Shown here piece by piece: positions 1 through 10,165 of a stretch of 64,000 nt of DNA. The translations under genes were made by a program, and so were the position numbers. Source of the DNA: Typhlomys cinereus. Its lineage: Eukaryota > Chordata > Mammalia > Rodentia > Platacanthomyidae. The notes below the pieces were generated by a model. The model made no database searches. It saw only the letters and a program-made list of their open reading frames with translations, and was not told the DNA's origin. Positions within the stretch are counted from its first letter, which is position 1; the number at the start of each line of letters is the position of its first letter. Where the stretch lies: assembly GCA_023101885.1 (NCBI GenBank), contig JALPQD010000137.1, positions 1,488,001 through 1,552,000 on the forward strand, given 5' to 3'.

Positions 1-1087
1 AAGAGTTAATGGCAAATTCTCTGAGACAGGCTGGAAGAAGCAAAGACCAGAACTTGTCCTGTGGGTCTCCGACAGGGATGAGAGCTCAGGGCCTTCACCA
101 GATTCTTGTCATCCTTTGCTGGCGCTTTCCTCAGTGGGGGGAAAATCTCTCTCTCAAGCACTCTTAGCTGAAGAACTCTTCATTAAGAAACACTAATTCC
201 TTTTTGTTTGTACTTAATATTCACCAAGTAATCTTGACTGTAGGTTGCATTTCCATCTGTTTGCCTCAGGGAAAAATGTGTGATGAAACACCACTTCATG
301 AGTATCTAGTGGAAGTGCTGCCTTAAAGCCTGGGGCATCTGCTGGAGGCCCTGGTCCCTGAGCTGTGAGTTTGGGTCATTGCCTCCAGAACCTGGGGCAA
401 GTGGCTCATCCTTTCTGTGGCCTTCATTCACTTATCTTAATGAGAATTATTAATAAGTATAATCATAGGATTGTACCTTTTCAGGATTGTTAGAGAAGCT
501 ATCATTTGATCAAGGCTTCCAATGTTGTGAATTTAGTTGGAGTCAGTCCCTCATGACTTCCTCTTTGGGGCTCACTGAAAAGGCTCTCTGTGTAGACACA
601 CAGGCTCAGAACTTGCCTGAGGGATTCTCTGGAAAGCACCTCTAGACAATACCACCATTCTTTTGTGTGGGGGGGATGGAGGAGAGAGAAGAGAGGGAGG
701 AATGGGCAATACATACCTAAGGCAGATTCCTGGAACTTTCTGGCTCAGAGAAACATTGCTCCCAGTTTGGGGCAGGGAAAGAGCTGACCCTGAAGACAGA
801 CACCTTCTTCATCTCTGATATTTGCCCCTTGGGCTTCACTCTGGTGGGAAAGAAATGGACCATGGAATAGAGGAAACTGAAAGTCCTTGGAAAAAGTATG
901 TTGTGCACATGAAAGATTTTATTGCTCAAATATCTTTGACCAAGGACTCACATTCCAAGACCAAAGTCCAGTGTCTTGAGGGAGTCTATTTGCAGAGGTG
1001 TGTCAAGCATCTAGCTTAAGAAGGCAAACAGAAAACTACAGGAGGATATCAAAGTCTGGTTCGAAAGCTAAAAGTGACAGTGGTTAA
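1..1087. other. Single-copy DNA, no gene seen
   Basis: No ORF here exceeds 70 codons and none resembles a known domain. The only recognisable relic is a MIR-like piece near 370-500. The rest is ordinary mixed-composition sequence. Confidence 0.6.
370..500 (+). repeat. MIR-like SINE relic, sense
   Basis: The order of motifs fits the MIR body: a ggcaagtggctcat-like stretch, then a ccttcattcacttatc-like stretch, then a taataagtataatcatagg-like stretch, as in the usual 'cctcagtttcctcatctg...ataataatagtacc' region. It is strongly diverged and the ends are approximate. Confidence 0.45.
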
Positions 1088-1100
1088 GAATGAGGGTTCA
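1088..1100 (+). repeat. Target-site duplication, left copy
   Basis: GAATGAGGGTTCA lies directly before the L1 3' fragment. It is repeated exactly at 2169-2181 after the poly(A) tail, which is the expected product of target-primed reverse transcription. Confidence 0.92.
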
Positions 1101-2168
1101 CAGAAAATTAAACGCCGTATGTACTCCCTAATATGTGGCTCCTAGTACCAAACCCACCCAGCCCACCTTGAGACACTCATAGGTAAATCTATGTATTACC
1201 TACAGTAATTGCAAGGATTATGAACAGGAGGGATGGGATTGGAGGGCCACACCAGAAACAAGGAGAGAAGTGACCATGTTACAGTAGAGAAAATAGGCCT
1301 CCATCAAGGACTGCAAGTAAGCAATGTGACACCTGGTTAAGTTCGCAGATGTTCCTTACTGATCATTTACAACTAAGGGGGTATGATCTCACCAGAAGGG
1401 AAGGGCTTATAGTCTGGCAGATAAAAAGTAACCATTTTGCAAATGAGTGATTGACCCCTCCCTCACTGAGGTTTCCTACTTTTATTACATCTACCCTAGA
1501 ATGTGCTCTTGTAATAAGACTCCAGTTTAACAGCTTTTTGTCTCTGGCCAGGGGGTGACATACAGTGCCCAGCAGGATGGAGTGAAGGGCATTGCAGGAG
1601 CAGCAAAACTGCAAAAGAAAATCAACAAACCACAATCCAGAACTTCAGAGACTCTATATCAACCACCTAGAACTAGGCCAGCCTAATCTCTCCCCATCCT
1701 GAAGCTCAGGGACATTTGTGGAAGAGGGGGTGGTAAGAGTGTAAGAGCAAAAGGATGGGAGGAGCAATGATTTGCAAGATACTCCACGCGAGTTAGGGCC
1801 GAAGCAATCATAATTGGACTTTGCATGCCCTGCGCAATGTCCAACACACTATTGACCTCACAAAGTCTAGCATCTGCTAAAGGCACCAAGATCCTTGGAG
1901 GCAAGGGATTGGCAGCCACAGCAGCATTCCTATGCTTAAGGGGAACACAGGAAAGGGTTCAGGGAAATGCCACTGGGTCCTTGTACGTCATCGGAGAGGA
2001 GGGCCCAGAGGAGAGTCAGGCATGCACAAGAAAGGACTCTCTGGGAATTGGGGTGGGAAGCACTGGGGGGTGGGAGGGAACTGGTGTACCTATTAAGTTT
2101 GTAGAGCTGAAATAATAATAAAAAATGTAAAAAAATAAAAAATAAAAAGAGACAAAAAAAAAAAAAAA
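1101..2168 (+). mobile_element. 5'-truncated LINE-1 3' end (copy 1), sense
   Basis: This 1.07 kb insertion consists of L1 3' UTR. It begins in sequence matching the L1 stretch near 18075-18110 (a tactccctaatatgtgg / ctcccttataagtgg pair). It runs through a G-rich purine tract at about 2048-2080 and ends in an A-rich tail (about 2110-2168). Three other copies in this window share its body, at about 5.3, 22.2 and 43.0 kb. A 13 bp exact target-site duplication flanks it. A 78-codon antisense frame (1683-1919) and an overlapping sense frame (1825-2115) are open here and in two other copies. That looks like a consequence of recent insertion rather than evidence of a gene. It lacks ORF1 and ORF2, so it cannot move on its own. 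Confidence 0.9.
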
Positions 2169-2181
2169 GAATGAGGGTTCA
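2169..2181 (+). repeat. Target-site duplication, right copy
   Basis: Exact copy of GAATGAGGGTTCA following the A-rich tail of L1 copy 1. It fixes the 3' boundary of the insertion. Confidence 0.92.
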
Positions 2182-3837
2182 GCATCCAATCCGAGCAGGA
2201 ATAAGAAGCAGAATCTGCAAGGTATCATTGAGGTAATGGTACCCAATGCTGGTAGGTGGGAAGGCATTTTACAGTTATAAGCTTTGAGAACAGATTCCTG
2301 CAGCAACTCTCAGAAAGGTGTTGACACTGTCCCCATGATGCACCTTTACATCTCCAGGATGGACAGATGAACTCCTCTGAAGTCTGAGCCTGCTCTCCAA
2401 ATTTCCCATCCAAAGCCAGAATACTCTTTAGAGCACTTATACTTAGGATACTTGGAAATTCAACTTCTCTTGCTGGCATGATCCTAACTATTGGGGATAA
2501 TATCTTAACTTCTCCTGAAAAAATGTAGTGAGATAAATCAGGGCTCTCAGTTCTTTGAACACCAACCACCTGCTTCTGCCATACTCTATACTCACACAAC
2601 TCATAGACTCACCTTACATAGACTCACACAAGCCAGAAGTCAGAGAGGAGACAGATATTGCCCTCAAAGGTGAACTGAAAAGAATTTGTATAGGAGCAAT
2701 TTGCAGGAGTGAGAAGGATGAGGAAGTCAGCGAGGAACGGTGTCTAGAGATGAGTAAGCCAGAAGCCAGCTGATTAGTGGCCCAAGGAGACAAGAGAACC
2801 AAATGAGTACCAGACCCTGGAGAAAGGTGCAGCTGTGGGAAGGAGTTCCCACAGTGTCTGTGGCCTCAGGGAGAGGATAATGACTCCTTCCAGTGTGGCA
2901 GGATCTAGAGAAACAAAATGTGCTGGGTTACTGGAAGAACATGGCCTACCTCTTCTCTTCTCCAGTTCTCTAGTCCTGCCAGAGCCTCTTTTAAGCCAAA
3001 TATGATTTGCAGCCACAGGCAAGGAAATCAACCTCTCCCCAGGAAGGAAAAGAGCAGATAGGATCTGGAAAGGCAAAAAGAATACTTATTCCTTCTATTA
3101 TTTTGTTTTAAGGTAAAATTTATTGACTGGTTCTATATTGTTCCTAAAAGTAACCTATGTTTATGCAGAAAAACACCTAAATGCATAAGATTAGATGGCT
3201 ATAAGAAGATAAGAGCAACTTATAATTCAGGCAACCAAATCTGTCTAGTAACACACTAGTCAGATAGTTGTGAATTTTGCTGTTTTATATTTAAGGTGAT
3301 GCCATGGGCAAAATCCCCAGGGCATCTGAATAATATTTGAAAGCACTTCTTTTGAAAGGGTTGCCTGGATTTTCATCTTTTGGATACACTAAAATTTGTG
3401 CAACAAGTCCATTAATATTAACATTGGGATGACTTCAAAACTGTTACTTCTTTATGTAATATTGAAAGCAATACTTTCATATGTCAATCTGGTTATCTTC
3501 AAAGAAGAAAGTTCTAGGAGTGGGATTACTGAGTATAACATTTCACCAATACTTCAAGGCCCTTTTATATAGAGTATGACTGAATTATCCACCAGCAACA
3601 TTTAAAGGTTCCCATCTTCCCAAGCCCTCACTCCTGAATAGAACCCTGCAGAACCGTGGTATTAAACCGTCCAGTGACACAGATAGACATGATGTAGCAG
3701 AGCAGGCAGGAAGGAGAAACAATGATGGTGGAGGAAAGTTAGACAGGCGGCTAGGCACATGTTTTCACTTCACGTTCCAGGATCTGGCATGTGTGACAGC
3801 ACAAAGAAAGTGCTCACTCACATGTTGGAGAAAGAAC
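2182..3837. other. Single-copy DNA, no gene seen
   Basis: Several short frames of 60-124 codons overlap each other on both strands, with no recognisable motifs and no splice-site arrangement I would support. No clear repeat was recognised. Confidence 0.5.
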
Positions 3838-3962
3838 CAAGCATGGTGACTCAAAAATCTGGAATCCTACATTTGGGAGCAGGAGAATTTTCATGATCTT
3901 TCAAGTTCAGGGTTGCATAGTAAGTTGTCTCAAAAAAAAGAAAGAAAAGAAAAAGAAAGACA
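3838..3962 (+). repeat. B1-like SINE relic, sense
   Basis: It reads caagcatggtgactca, then aatcctacatttgggagcag, then ttcagggttgcatagtaag, and ends tgtctcaaaaaaaagaaag. This is the order of a 7SL-derived B1 element (GGTGGCGCA...CCCAGCACTTGGGAGGCAG...GTTTCTC then poly A). It is heavily mutated and old. Confidence 0.7.
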
Positions 3963-4435
3963 AATAAAAACTACAAAAAAATTGTCCTACAGGAGGAAAA
4001 TAGTATCTAATTTGCACACTGGGTGGTAAGAAGACTCTAGATTGAAACTGAATCCTATCCTATGAACAAAGTCAACTTTTCCTAGATCTGGGTGCCCAAA
4101 AGTCAGTCCTGACTATCTTGCCTCTGCATGCAGAATAATCCCATCTTATGAGCTTTCACGTAATCACATATGCAAAGTCCACTTATCCATGGAAGGTAAC
4201 ATATTTACCAGTCACTCTCTTTCAGAGAAAGTAGATTGACACCTATAGGCCCCCGGGAAGGAGCTAGAATGAAAGCAGGTTATTGCTGATACAAACAAAG
4301 GATACAATCCATGGGACACATATGTAAGAGTCAAAAGGAGGTTAGATGAGGCAAATAACAGAAGATGTAAGGACAGATGGGTACAAAATCTCAATGTATT
4401 AGAATATAAAAAAGGAAGAAATGACTTTAAAGAAA

Positions 4436-4481
4436 TTACTGCCCAACTGCTTCTGATTTTTTTTTGTGAGGTTGGAAGTAG
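4436..4481 (+). repeat. 46 bp segment copied inside L1 copy 2
   Basis: From ttactgcccaactgcttctg to gttggaagtag this segment matches 5393-5437 except for one A/G difference and one T in a T-run. Here it sits in otherwise single-copy DNA. In the other place it interrupts an L1 3' UTR, so this may be the donor of a templated insertion. Confidence 0.85.
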
Positions 4482-4529
4482 AGTTGTCCATTAATAATAA
4501 ATGTGGGAAGATATTTGTTTGCAGAAACA

Positions 4530-4645
4530 CTGTTCATGCAGAAGCAGGAAGATCACAAGTTCAAAGCCAACCCGAGCTATAAAGTGAGTCACAGGCAAAC
4601 CAGGAATAGATTGTGAGACTCTTAAAGAAAAGAAAGAAAAAGCTG
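4530..4645 (+). repeat. B1-like 3' half, sense
   Basis: The stretch gcagaagcaggaagatcaca, then gttcaaagccaacc, then gagactcttaaagaaaag has the order of the B1 right half (GGCAGGCGGATTTCTGAGTTCGAGGCCAGCC...). The left half is missing. Confidence 0.6.
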
Positions 4646-5336
4646 TTGTGAATTAAAAGATGAACCACTTAGAGTTGCCCGAATATTGTTAAGTGTGATT
4701 ATGAATGTGGAAGAATTTGAAAACCACAAATTTTCAAGGCAAAATTATGGAGAATGGAGCAGAGAGGATTTGGGAAAGAGTGGGCTGTATGATTAACAAT
4801 ACTTACCTCACCACACCATTCATCGGCCTGCCATATCATTCCTGAATTTCTCAATTGCTCATAGCCTTTAATTTAAATTGACCTCAGATACCTGTTCGGC
4901 CATCCATGAACATGGCCTTACTGTCATTTAAAATTGTTCCCTCTCAAAGTTCTTTGTTTCTAAAATCCCCTTTAACCACGACTCAAACATTTCATGCCTT
5001 GTGCATTCACTTGTCACTAGTTTCCTCTCCTCCTTCACTTTGGCCCTCACCTCTCAAACTCTCGCCTTCTACCCCACTGCTTTTCTTTCAAGTTCATTCA
5101 TTTTTCCAGCTAGCTTGCACTCTACATTACCACTCTACACACTACATCTGCAATTTTTGAGAAAAACGAGAAGAAACCGGCATCCCTTTCCTTCTACCAC
5201 ATCTTTCACATAGAAACACACACAGTTGAGGAATGACTATCAGTCTTACAAGCTGTTTTGCAAGGACCCACTATTGAAATGATTCTGGTTCTGAAAGAAT
5301 AATACATTCTGCTGATTCCTAGGTTTGAGTTTGTTT
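4646..5336. other. Single-copy DNA, no gene seen
   Basis: Short frames only; nothing recognised. Confidence 0.5.
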
Positions 5337-6120
5337 GTTTTTAACTTTTTTTATTATTATTATTTCCGCTCACACAAACTTAACAGGTACTGTTACTGCC
5401 CAACTGCTTCTGATTTTTTTTGTGAGATTGGAAGTAGGTACACCGGTCCCCTCACTCCCTCCATATTCCCCCCTAGCCCCCCTGCTCCCCCCTTCTCTCT
5501 CCCCTCCCTCCCGTCCCCCAGTGCCTCCTCCCCTCCAAACGCTGGAGCATCCTTTAATGTGCATGCCAAACTTTCCTCTGGATCCTCCTCTCCAATGAGG
5601 TGCAAGGACCCAGGGGCATTTCCCAGAACCCTTTCCTGTGTTCCCCTTAAGCTTAGGAACACTACTGTGACTGTCAGTCTCTAGCCTCCAAGGATCCTAG
5701 TGCCTTTAGTCCATGCTAGACTTTGTGGGGTCAATAATGTGTTGGACATAGCGCAGGTCATGCAAAGTCCTTTATGATTGCTTTGGCCCTAACTTGTGTG
5801 GAGTATCTTGCATATCATTACTCCTCCCATCCTTGTGCTCTTACAATCTTACTGCCCACTCTTCTGCAAATTTCTCTGAGCTTCAGGATGGGGAGAGATT
5901 AGGCTGGCCCAGTTCCAGGTGGTTGATATAGAATCTCTGATGTTCTGAATTATGGTTTGCTGATTTTTTTTTTTTAGTTTTGCTGCTCCTGCAATGCCCT
6001 TGGCTCCATCCTGATGGGTATTGGATATCACCCCCTGTTTTTGTATGGCCCTACCTTGAATGAGCCTGGATATCAGCAAGTGGAATTAAAATCTTGGGTC
6101 TGATTAAGAGCACACCCCAC
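5337..6120 (-). mobile_element. LINE-1 3' end (copy 2), antisense, older
   Basis: It is a reverse copy of the same L1 3' UTR as copy 1. The T-rich tail (aactttttttattattatt) lies at the left, a C-rich tract follows at about 5440-5530 (G-rich on the element strand), and the body runs right to about 6120. It is more diverged than the others, and the 78-codon frame seen in copies 1, 3 and 4 is broken by a stop near its start. A 51 bp insertion sits in the tail-proximal part. I found no convincing target-site duplication. Confidence 0.85.
5391..5441. repeat. 51 bp insertion within L1 copy 2
   Basis: In copy 4 the tail-proximal sequence reads ttaataggtacaccag without interruption. Here AGGTAC at 5385-5390 is followed by 51 foreign bases ending in a second AGGTAC (5436-5441). 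Positions 5393-5437 nearly duplicate 4436-4481. Confidence 0.85.
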
Positions 6121-7129
6121 TCATTCCCAGTCTTAGACTTCCTAAGGTTCATTTGTGCTCTCACTTTGTTCAACATACGCTCCCTATCCATTACTCTTCT
6201 CCATAGTAAAAGTCAAATCAATTTCCAGTGCTAAAAAGCACAGTGTCATCTCAATGGGACCTGGTGCTAAGTCAACTGTGGAAATAAGGTTTATTTTTCA
6301 CTCAGAGCCACTACAGTCTGAGATCTTAGTGGGCACTAGTTTGGAAAAAGAGTACTTGGAAAATATTTTTATATTCATATGCAAAATTCATTTCACTTAA
6401 TCCCACTCATCATTCTCATATGCCAGATTCTTTATCATAGAAAACATTAGTTTCTGATATGTTCATGGAAATGTGGAGAATTCTTAAGATAAAGAAGCCT
6501 AGCCTTTCATAATGCACATGGGCAAGGAGGGTGTTATGATGATACATTAGACAGTTATGAATACACTTCTTGCTTCTTGGTATGTCCTTGGATAACTTCC
6601 TCCATTTCTCTGACCTTGATTTCCTGCATCACTCTCATCCAAGTGAGATAGGAATAATACACCTACTACATAAAATTCACATATAAAACAAGGTTATAAA
6701 GTGCAAAAAAGGATGTCTGATGATATTGCTACTGAATTACCTATTGTCCATTCAGGGCCACCATCACTAGATCCTTCTAAAGCTAAGAGCTACATTTCCC
6801 ACAGAGCCTTTAGACATTAAGATTTGCCTCAGTAGATTCTGTAAACTCAAGTCTTTGGCATCAGATTGTGAGTTACCCTGTGAAGCCCCCTAATTTTCAG
6901 CCCATGAGATCGAAACTCATCTCCAGATTCCACCCGACAGATTTTATAACTTCATGTTACTTATACTTGTATGGCTCACTTCTCATTTAAAAATATCTGT
7001 TCTTCTATTTCTAAATGCAAGCAAAATGTCTTAAGAGAGTTATCCCTACAATGATGTGACCTCATATTCACAAATAATCTCACTGAAACTTTTACTCTTC
7101 ACTTTGCAAAAAAAAAATTATGAACTTTT
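6121..7129. other. Single-copy DNA with a MIR-like relic
   Basis: No gene is seen. A MIR-like sense relic lies at about 6575-6715, in the order ctccatttctctgacc...gagataggaataatacacc...taaagtgc. The remainder shows no recognised repeat. Confidence 0.45.
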
Positions 7130-7470
7130 CTGTGAGTGTGCATGTCCACGTGTGTTGTGTGGTCATAGATGCACAGTTGTGAGGGGATGCACACACGTGT
7201 GCATGCATGCAGAGATCAGAGGTCATCCTTGTGTGAAGGCGATATTCCTTAGATGCTCTCCAACATCTTGTTTGCTCACATTTTCTTGAGTCAGAGTCTC
7301 ACTGGTTACTAGGCTTGGTTGACTGGCTAGTAAAACTGAAGGATCCACCTGACCACCTCCCCAGAACTGAGATTATAACTATGACTCGCCATCTCCTGTT
7401 TTTATCTTATGTGTATTGTGTGGCTCAAACTCAGGTCTTCACACTATGTTCATACTCCTTACTAACTTTT
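7130..7470 (-). repeat. B4-type SINE, antisense
   Basis: It starts with a TG-rich tail copy (tgtgcatgtccacgtgtg), then a cagagatcagaggtcatcc block, then a gagtcagagtctcactgg block, and ends cggct/gtgtggctcaaactcaggtc. This is the reverse of a rodent B4-type (ID plus B1) element. The boundaries are approximate. Confidence 0.6.
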
Positions 7471-7479
7471 CATCTTTAA

Positions 7480-7815
7480 TTAGGTGATGTGCATTTCTGT
7501 GTATATGCATGTTCATATGTGCATGTACGTGCATGTGGAGGCCTGAGGCTTATATTGGGAATCACTCCTGATCCCTCTTCTACCTTATTCTTATGAGATA
7601 GGGTCTCTGATTAAACCCAGAACTCATAGATAAGGCTGGTGTAACTAGTTAGCTAGCTTTGTGGATTACCAGTCAATAACTTCTCAGGCTAGAATTACAA
7701 GTGGGCTGTCACATCCTCCTGGCATTTTAGTGGGGAATGAGAAATCTGAACTCAGGTCCTTTTGCTTTGTGTGGCAAGTACTTTAACTGCTGTGCCATTT
7801 CAATATCCCTTTTGC
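7480..7815 (-). repeat. Second B4-type SINE, antisense, in tandem
   Basis: A new TG-rich tail (gtgcatgtacgtgcatgtgg) is followed by aggcctgaggcttatattgg, a gagatagggtctctg block, gctagaattacaagtggg, and ctgaactcaggtcc...ctttaactgctgtgcca. This is a full-order B4 element immediately after another one in the same orientation. Confidence 0.7.
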
Positions 7816-8389
7816 TAACTTTTAAAGGCAGACTATACACTCTGTCAAAATGTGAGTTTATATTTGCTTATTCATTTCTGTAAGACCCAAAATAATTCAC
7901 TCACCATTTTAAACACTGGGCATTATTGGTATTTGATGAGCCTACTCAATTAATCTGATAAGCTGAAATTCATCCCTGTGGCATTGCCGGTCTATGTTAT
8001 TATCCCAGTCCTTTCCTCCCCTTTTGATTTATGGAGGATGTGTCTCCTGTTAAGAGGTTAACAATTAGTTCTCCATCTATTTCTCTACTAATTACCCCAG
8101 TACATATATATGCTAAAGCTATAATTCATGAATGAGTGTTAATGACATGGTCACTCAGTGTATTTTCCAATTATGTTTGGATATTTTTTTAAGATTGGTT
8201 TTGGTTAATAGTATGAATTGACTGTTTCTAGGAATATCTGATTTTATGCAAAGTTTCTACTAGCAAAAACTGGGAAACCAGAGTCCCAGAAGCTGGGGTG
8301 GGTGGTGATTGAGTTAGGGTAGATATAATTAAAGGGAGTTGACAGCTGATATTTAGGCTAAAGCAGAAAGTAGCTTGTAGGAGGGAGGA

Positions 8390-8530
8390 GAGCTGATACT
8401 TATTGAGTTTTCATGACTCAGCCCTTGTTTGAAATACTCTACCCACATTTATTTGTTTAGTCTTTAATCAACAATCCTGGAAAATGTCTATTGTTATTTA
8501 ACCCAAGTACAGAAAGCAGGCATAGTTATA
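8390..8530 (-). repeat. MIR relic, antisense
   Basis: The order tgatacttattgagttttca, then ctctacccacatttatttg, then caacaatcctgg, then acccaagtacagaaagcagg matches the reverse of MIR. Confidence 0.6.
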
Positions 8531-8904
8531 TTCATGAAAGCCTTGTATCTATGTGTGGGATAAGGTGAGGTTGAAAGGGACTGCTAGGGATTGAGATGTA
8601 CCAGAACTCACCAGGCATCTGGAGAGGACTGAAGGGCAGCAGAGGAAAGGTACCCTACCCCATCAATTATTCATGCCACGGAGGAAGGGCTGTTTCCACT
8701 GGCAGCTCTACAATTGGACAGGCAGAGAAAGAATCAAGGAATACTCCACCAGGTGTACTCTACAACTTTGCCTCTCATTGACTGAATCAAATGAGTCTCC
8801 CTAATACAAACTGGTCCTAACACTAGGGGTTGGATTCTCAGAGAAAGAGGGACTATGAACTTTGTGTGAGGCTGAAGGCTCAAAGAAAGAATAACCAACA
8901 CTGA

Positions 8905-9002
8905 TTTCCACTTACCAAATAAGGGCATCAAGGCACAAAGAGGGTTAGTACTTCCTCGAGGTCACACAGCTAGACACTGTGTGACACTGGAGGAGCACGG
9001 AT
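8905..9002 (-). repeat. MIR fragment, antisense
   Basis: Contains aggcacaaagagggttag and gaggtcacacagctagacac, the best conserved block of MIR ('gaggtcacacagctagtaag'). Confidence 0.7.
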
Positions 9003-9239
9003 ACATACCTTCACACTTCATCTGACAGTACTGTCTCTAGAAAATTTTGTAGAAACAAGCAAAAATCATAAAGCAGGCTTATGGAAGCATCATATGGCAA
9101 AATCCTTTCTGTCAATAGTATAAAAGAGTAGGACTTACATAAGGGGAGCCTAATGATATAACTGAATTCATCTAAAGGAGAGGTTAAATTCAGGCATATT
9201 CTCTGAAAAATAATCCTTGTAAGTATATACACAAAGAAA

Positions 9240-9345
9240 CATAAACACATATGTGCATACTTAAACATACACATTCATATATATATACACAAATACACAA
9301 ATATATACATACCATACACACCACATATATACCAACACACATTTG
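9240..9345. repeat. Degenerate CA/TA microsatellite
   Basis: Interrupted runs of acacaaatacacaaatatat and catacacaccacatatatacc. The composition is purely simple-sequence. Confidence 0.75.
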
Positions 9346-9474
9346 GAACAAAATGAATTTCCACAGAAAGTTGTATAAATATTCTTATGATAATGTGTGT
9401 ACAAAGTATGTAGATTAAAAATTAATTCAAACTTTCACAATACTCGAATTTTTGAAACTGAAGTATTTTGTAAT

Positions 9475-9915
9475 TGTAGCAGTTTCATCTGCATGATTGC
9501 TGATAAATGACCATCAGACAAGTGAACAAGGGGTTTATTTTCTTATTGATATTCTGGTTACAGTCTGTAGTCCAGCATGACAGTAGAGCATGCACCAACA
9601 CCAGGGCCGAGGGACCTGGCCACACCAACTCTACATAATGACTGAGTGAAGGATGATCCTTACTTGCCAGACCAGCATGTCTAGGCAAGTATACACAAGG
9701 ATACCAACTTCCTCAACTGGCTCTCAGTATTTTATTCATCTGTTCAGGGCCTAGTTCCACCCACCATAGACAGGGCCTTCCCCATCAGCTAGACAATCTC
9801 CTGCAGGTTTAAGCAAATTCAAATGGTTAGGCTTAAATCAACCATTAATTCTCTACAAATGTGTCCAAAGCTCAAACCTCAACTGTCAACTTGATACCTG
9901 TGCCCAACTATGACA
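9475..9915 (-). mobile_element. Solo LTR, MaLR/ERVL-type (copy A), antisense
   Basis: A 441 bp unit starts TGTAGCAG and ends CTATGACA. It is closely related to units at 45858-46275 and 53880-54293. The marks typical of rodent MaLR LTRs read in reverse are gaacaaggggtttattttc, a cctagttccacccaccata block, and tcaactgtcaacttgatacc near the end. It carries no internal viral genes and none are nearby, so it is a solo LTR. The flanking 5-mers (GTAAT and TTGAC) do not match, unlike copies B and C. Confidence 0.8.
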
Positions 9916-9969
9916 TTGACTTGGTGAATTCACCTGTCATTTCTCTAAGCTGTGTACTGTCTTGGAATT

Positions 9970-10165
9970 TTTACAAAACCTTTCTATGCATTATCTTATT
10001 TAACACCCACAATAATCTTCCTGCCTTAACATTACTTGTCTTTTGATAGATGAGAAACTAGAAGCACAGAAAAAACTGAATGACTTGCCTGTCCAACATC
10101 CAAGAGCCAGTCAGTGGCCTGGCCAGGTCTCAGGACTCTAATCTGTCTGGAGGCCCCGTGTTCTT
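9970..10165 (-). repeat. MIR relic, antisense
   Basis: Contains tatgcattatcttatttaac, acccacaataatcttcc, tagatgagaaactagaagca and gaatgacttgcctgtccaac in MIR reverse order. Confidence 0.7.

Noticed and set aside
2016..2599. Minus-strand frames of 96 and 124 codons
   Set aside because: They partly read the L1 poly(A) tail as poly-Phe and the flanking unique DNA; no domain and no consistent register.
4906..5213. Overlapping 84- and 70-codon plus-strand frames
   Set aside because: Same DNA in two registers, serine/leucine-rich from CT-rich sequence; no sign of a real coding bias.
5325..5684. 119-codon proline-rich frame
   Set aside because: It translates the C-rich tract of an antisense L1 3' UTR.
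9475..9915. Possible full endogenous retrovirus associated with the LTRs
   Set aside because: No gag, pol or env-like sequence lies between or beside any LTR; flanking 5-base duplications around copies B and C show they are solo LTRs.
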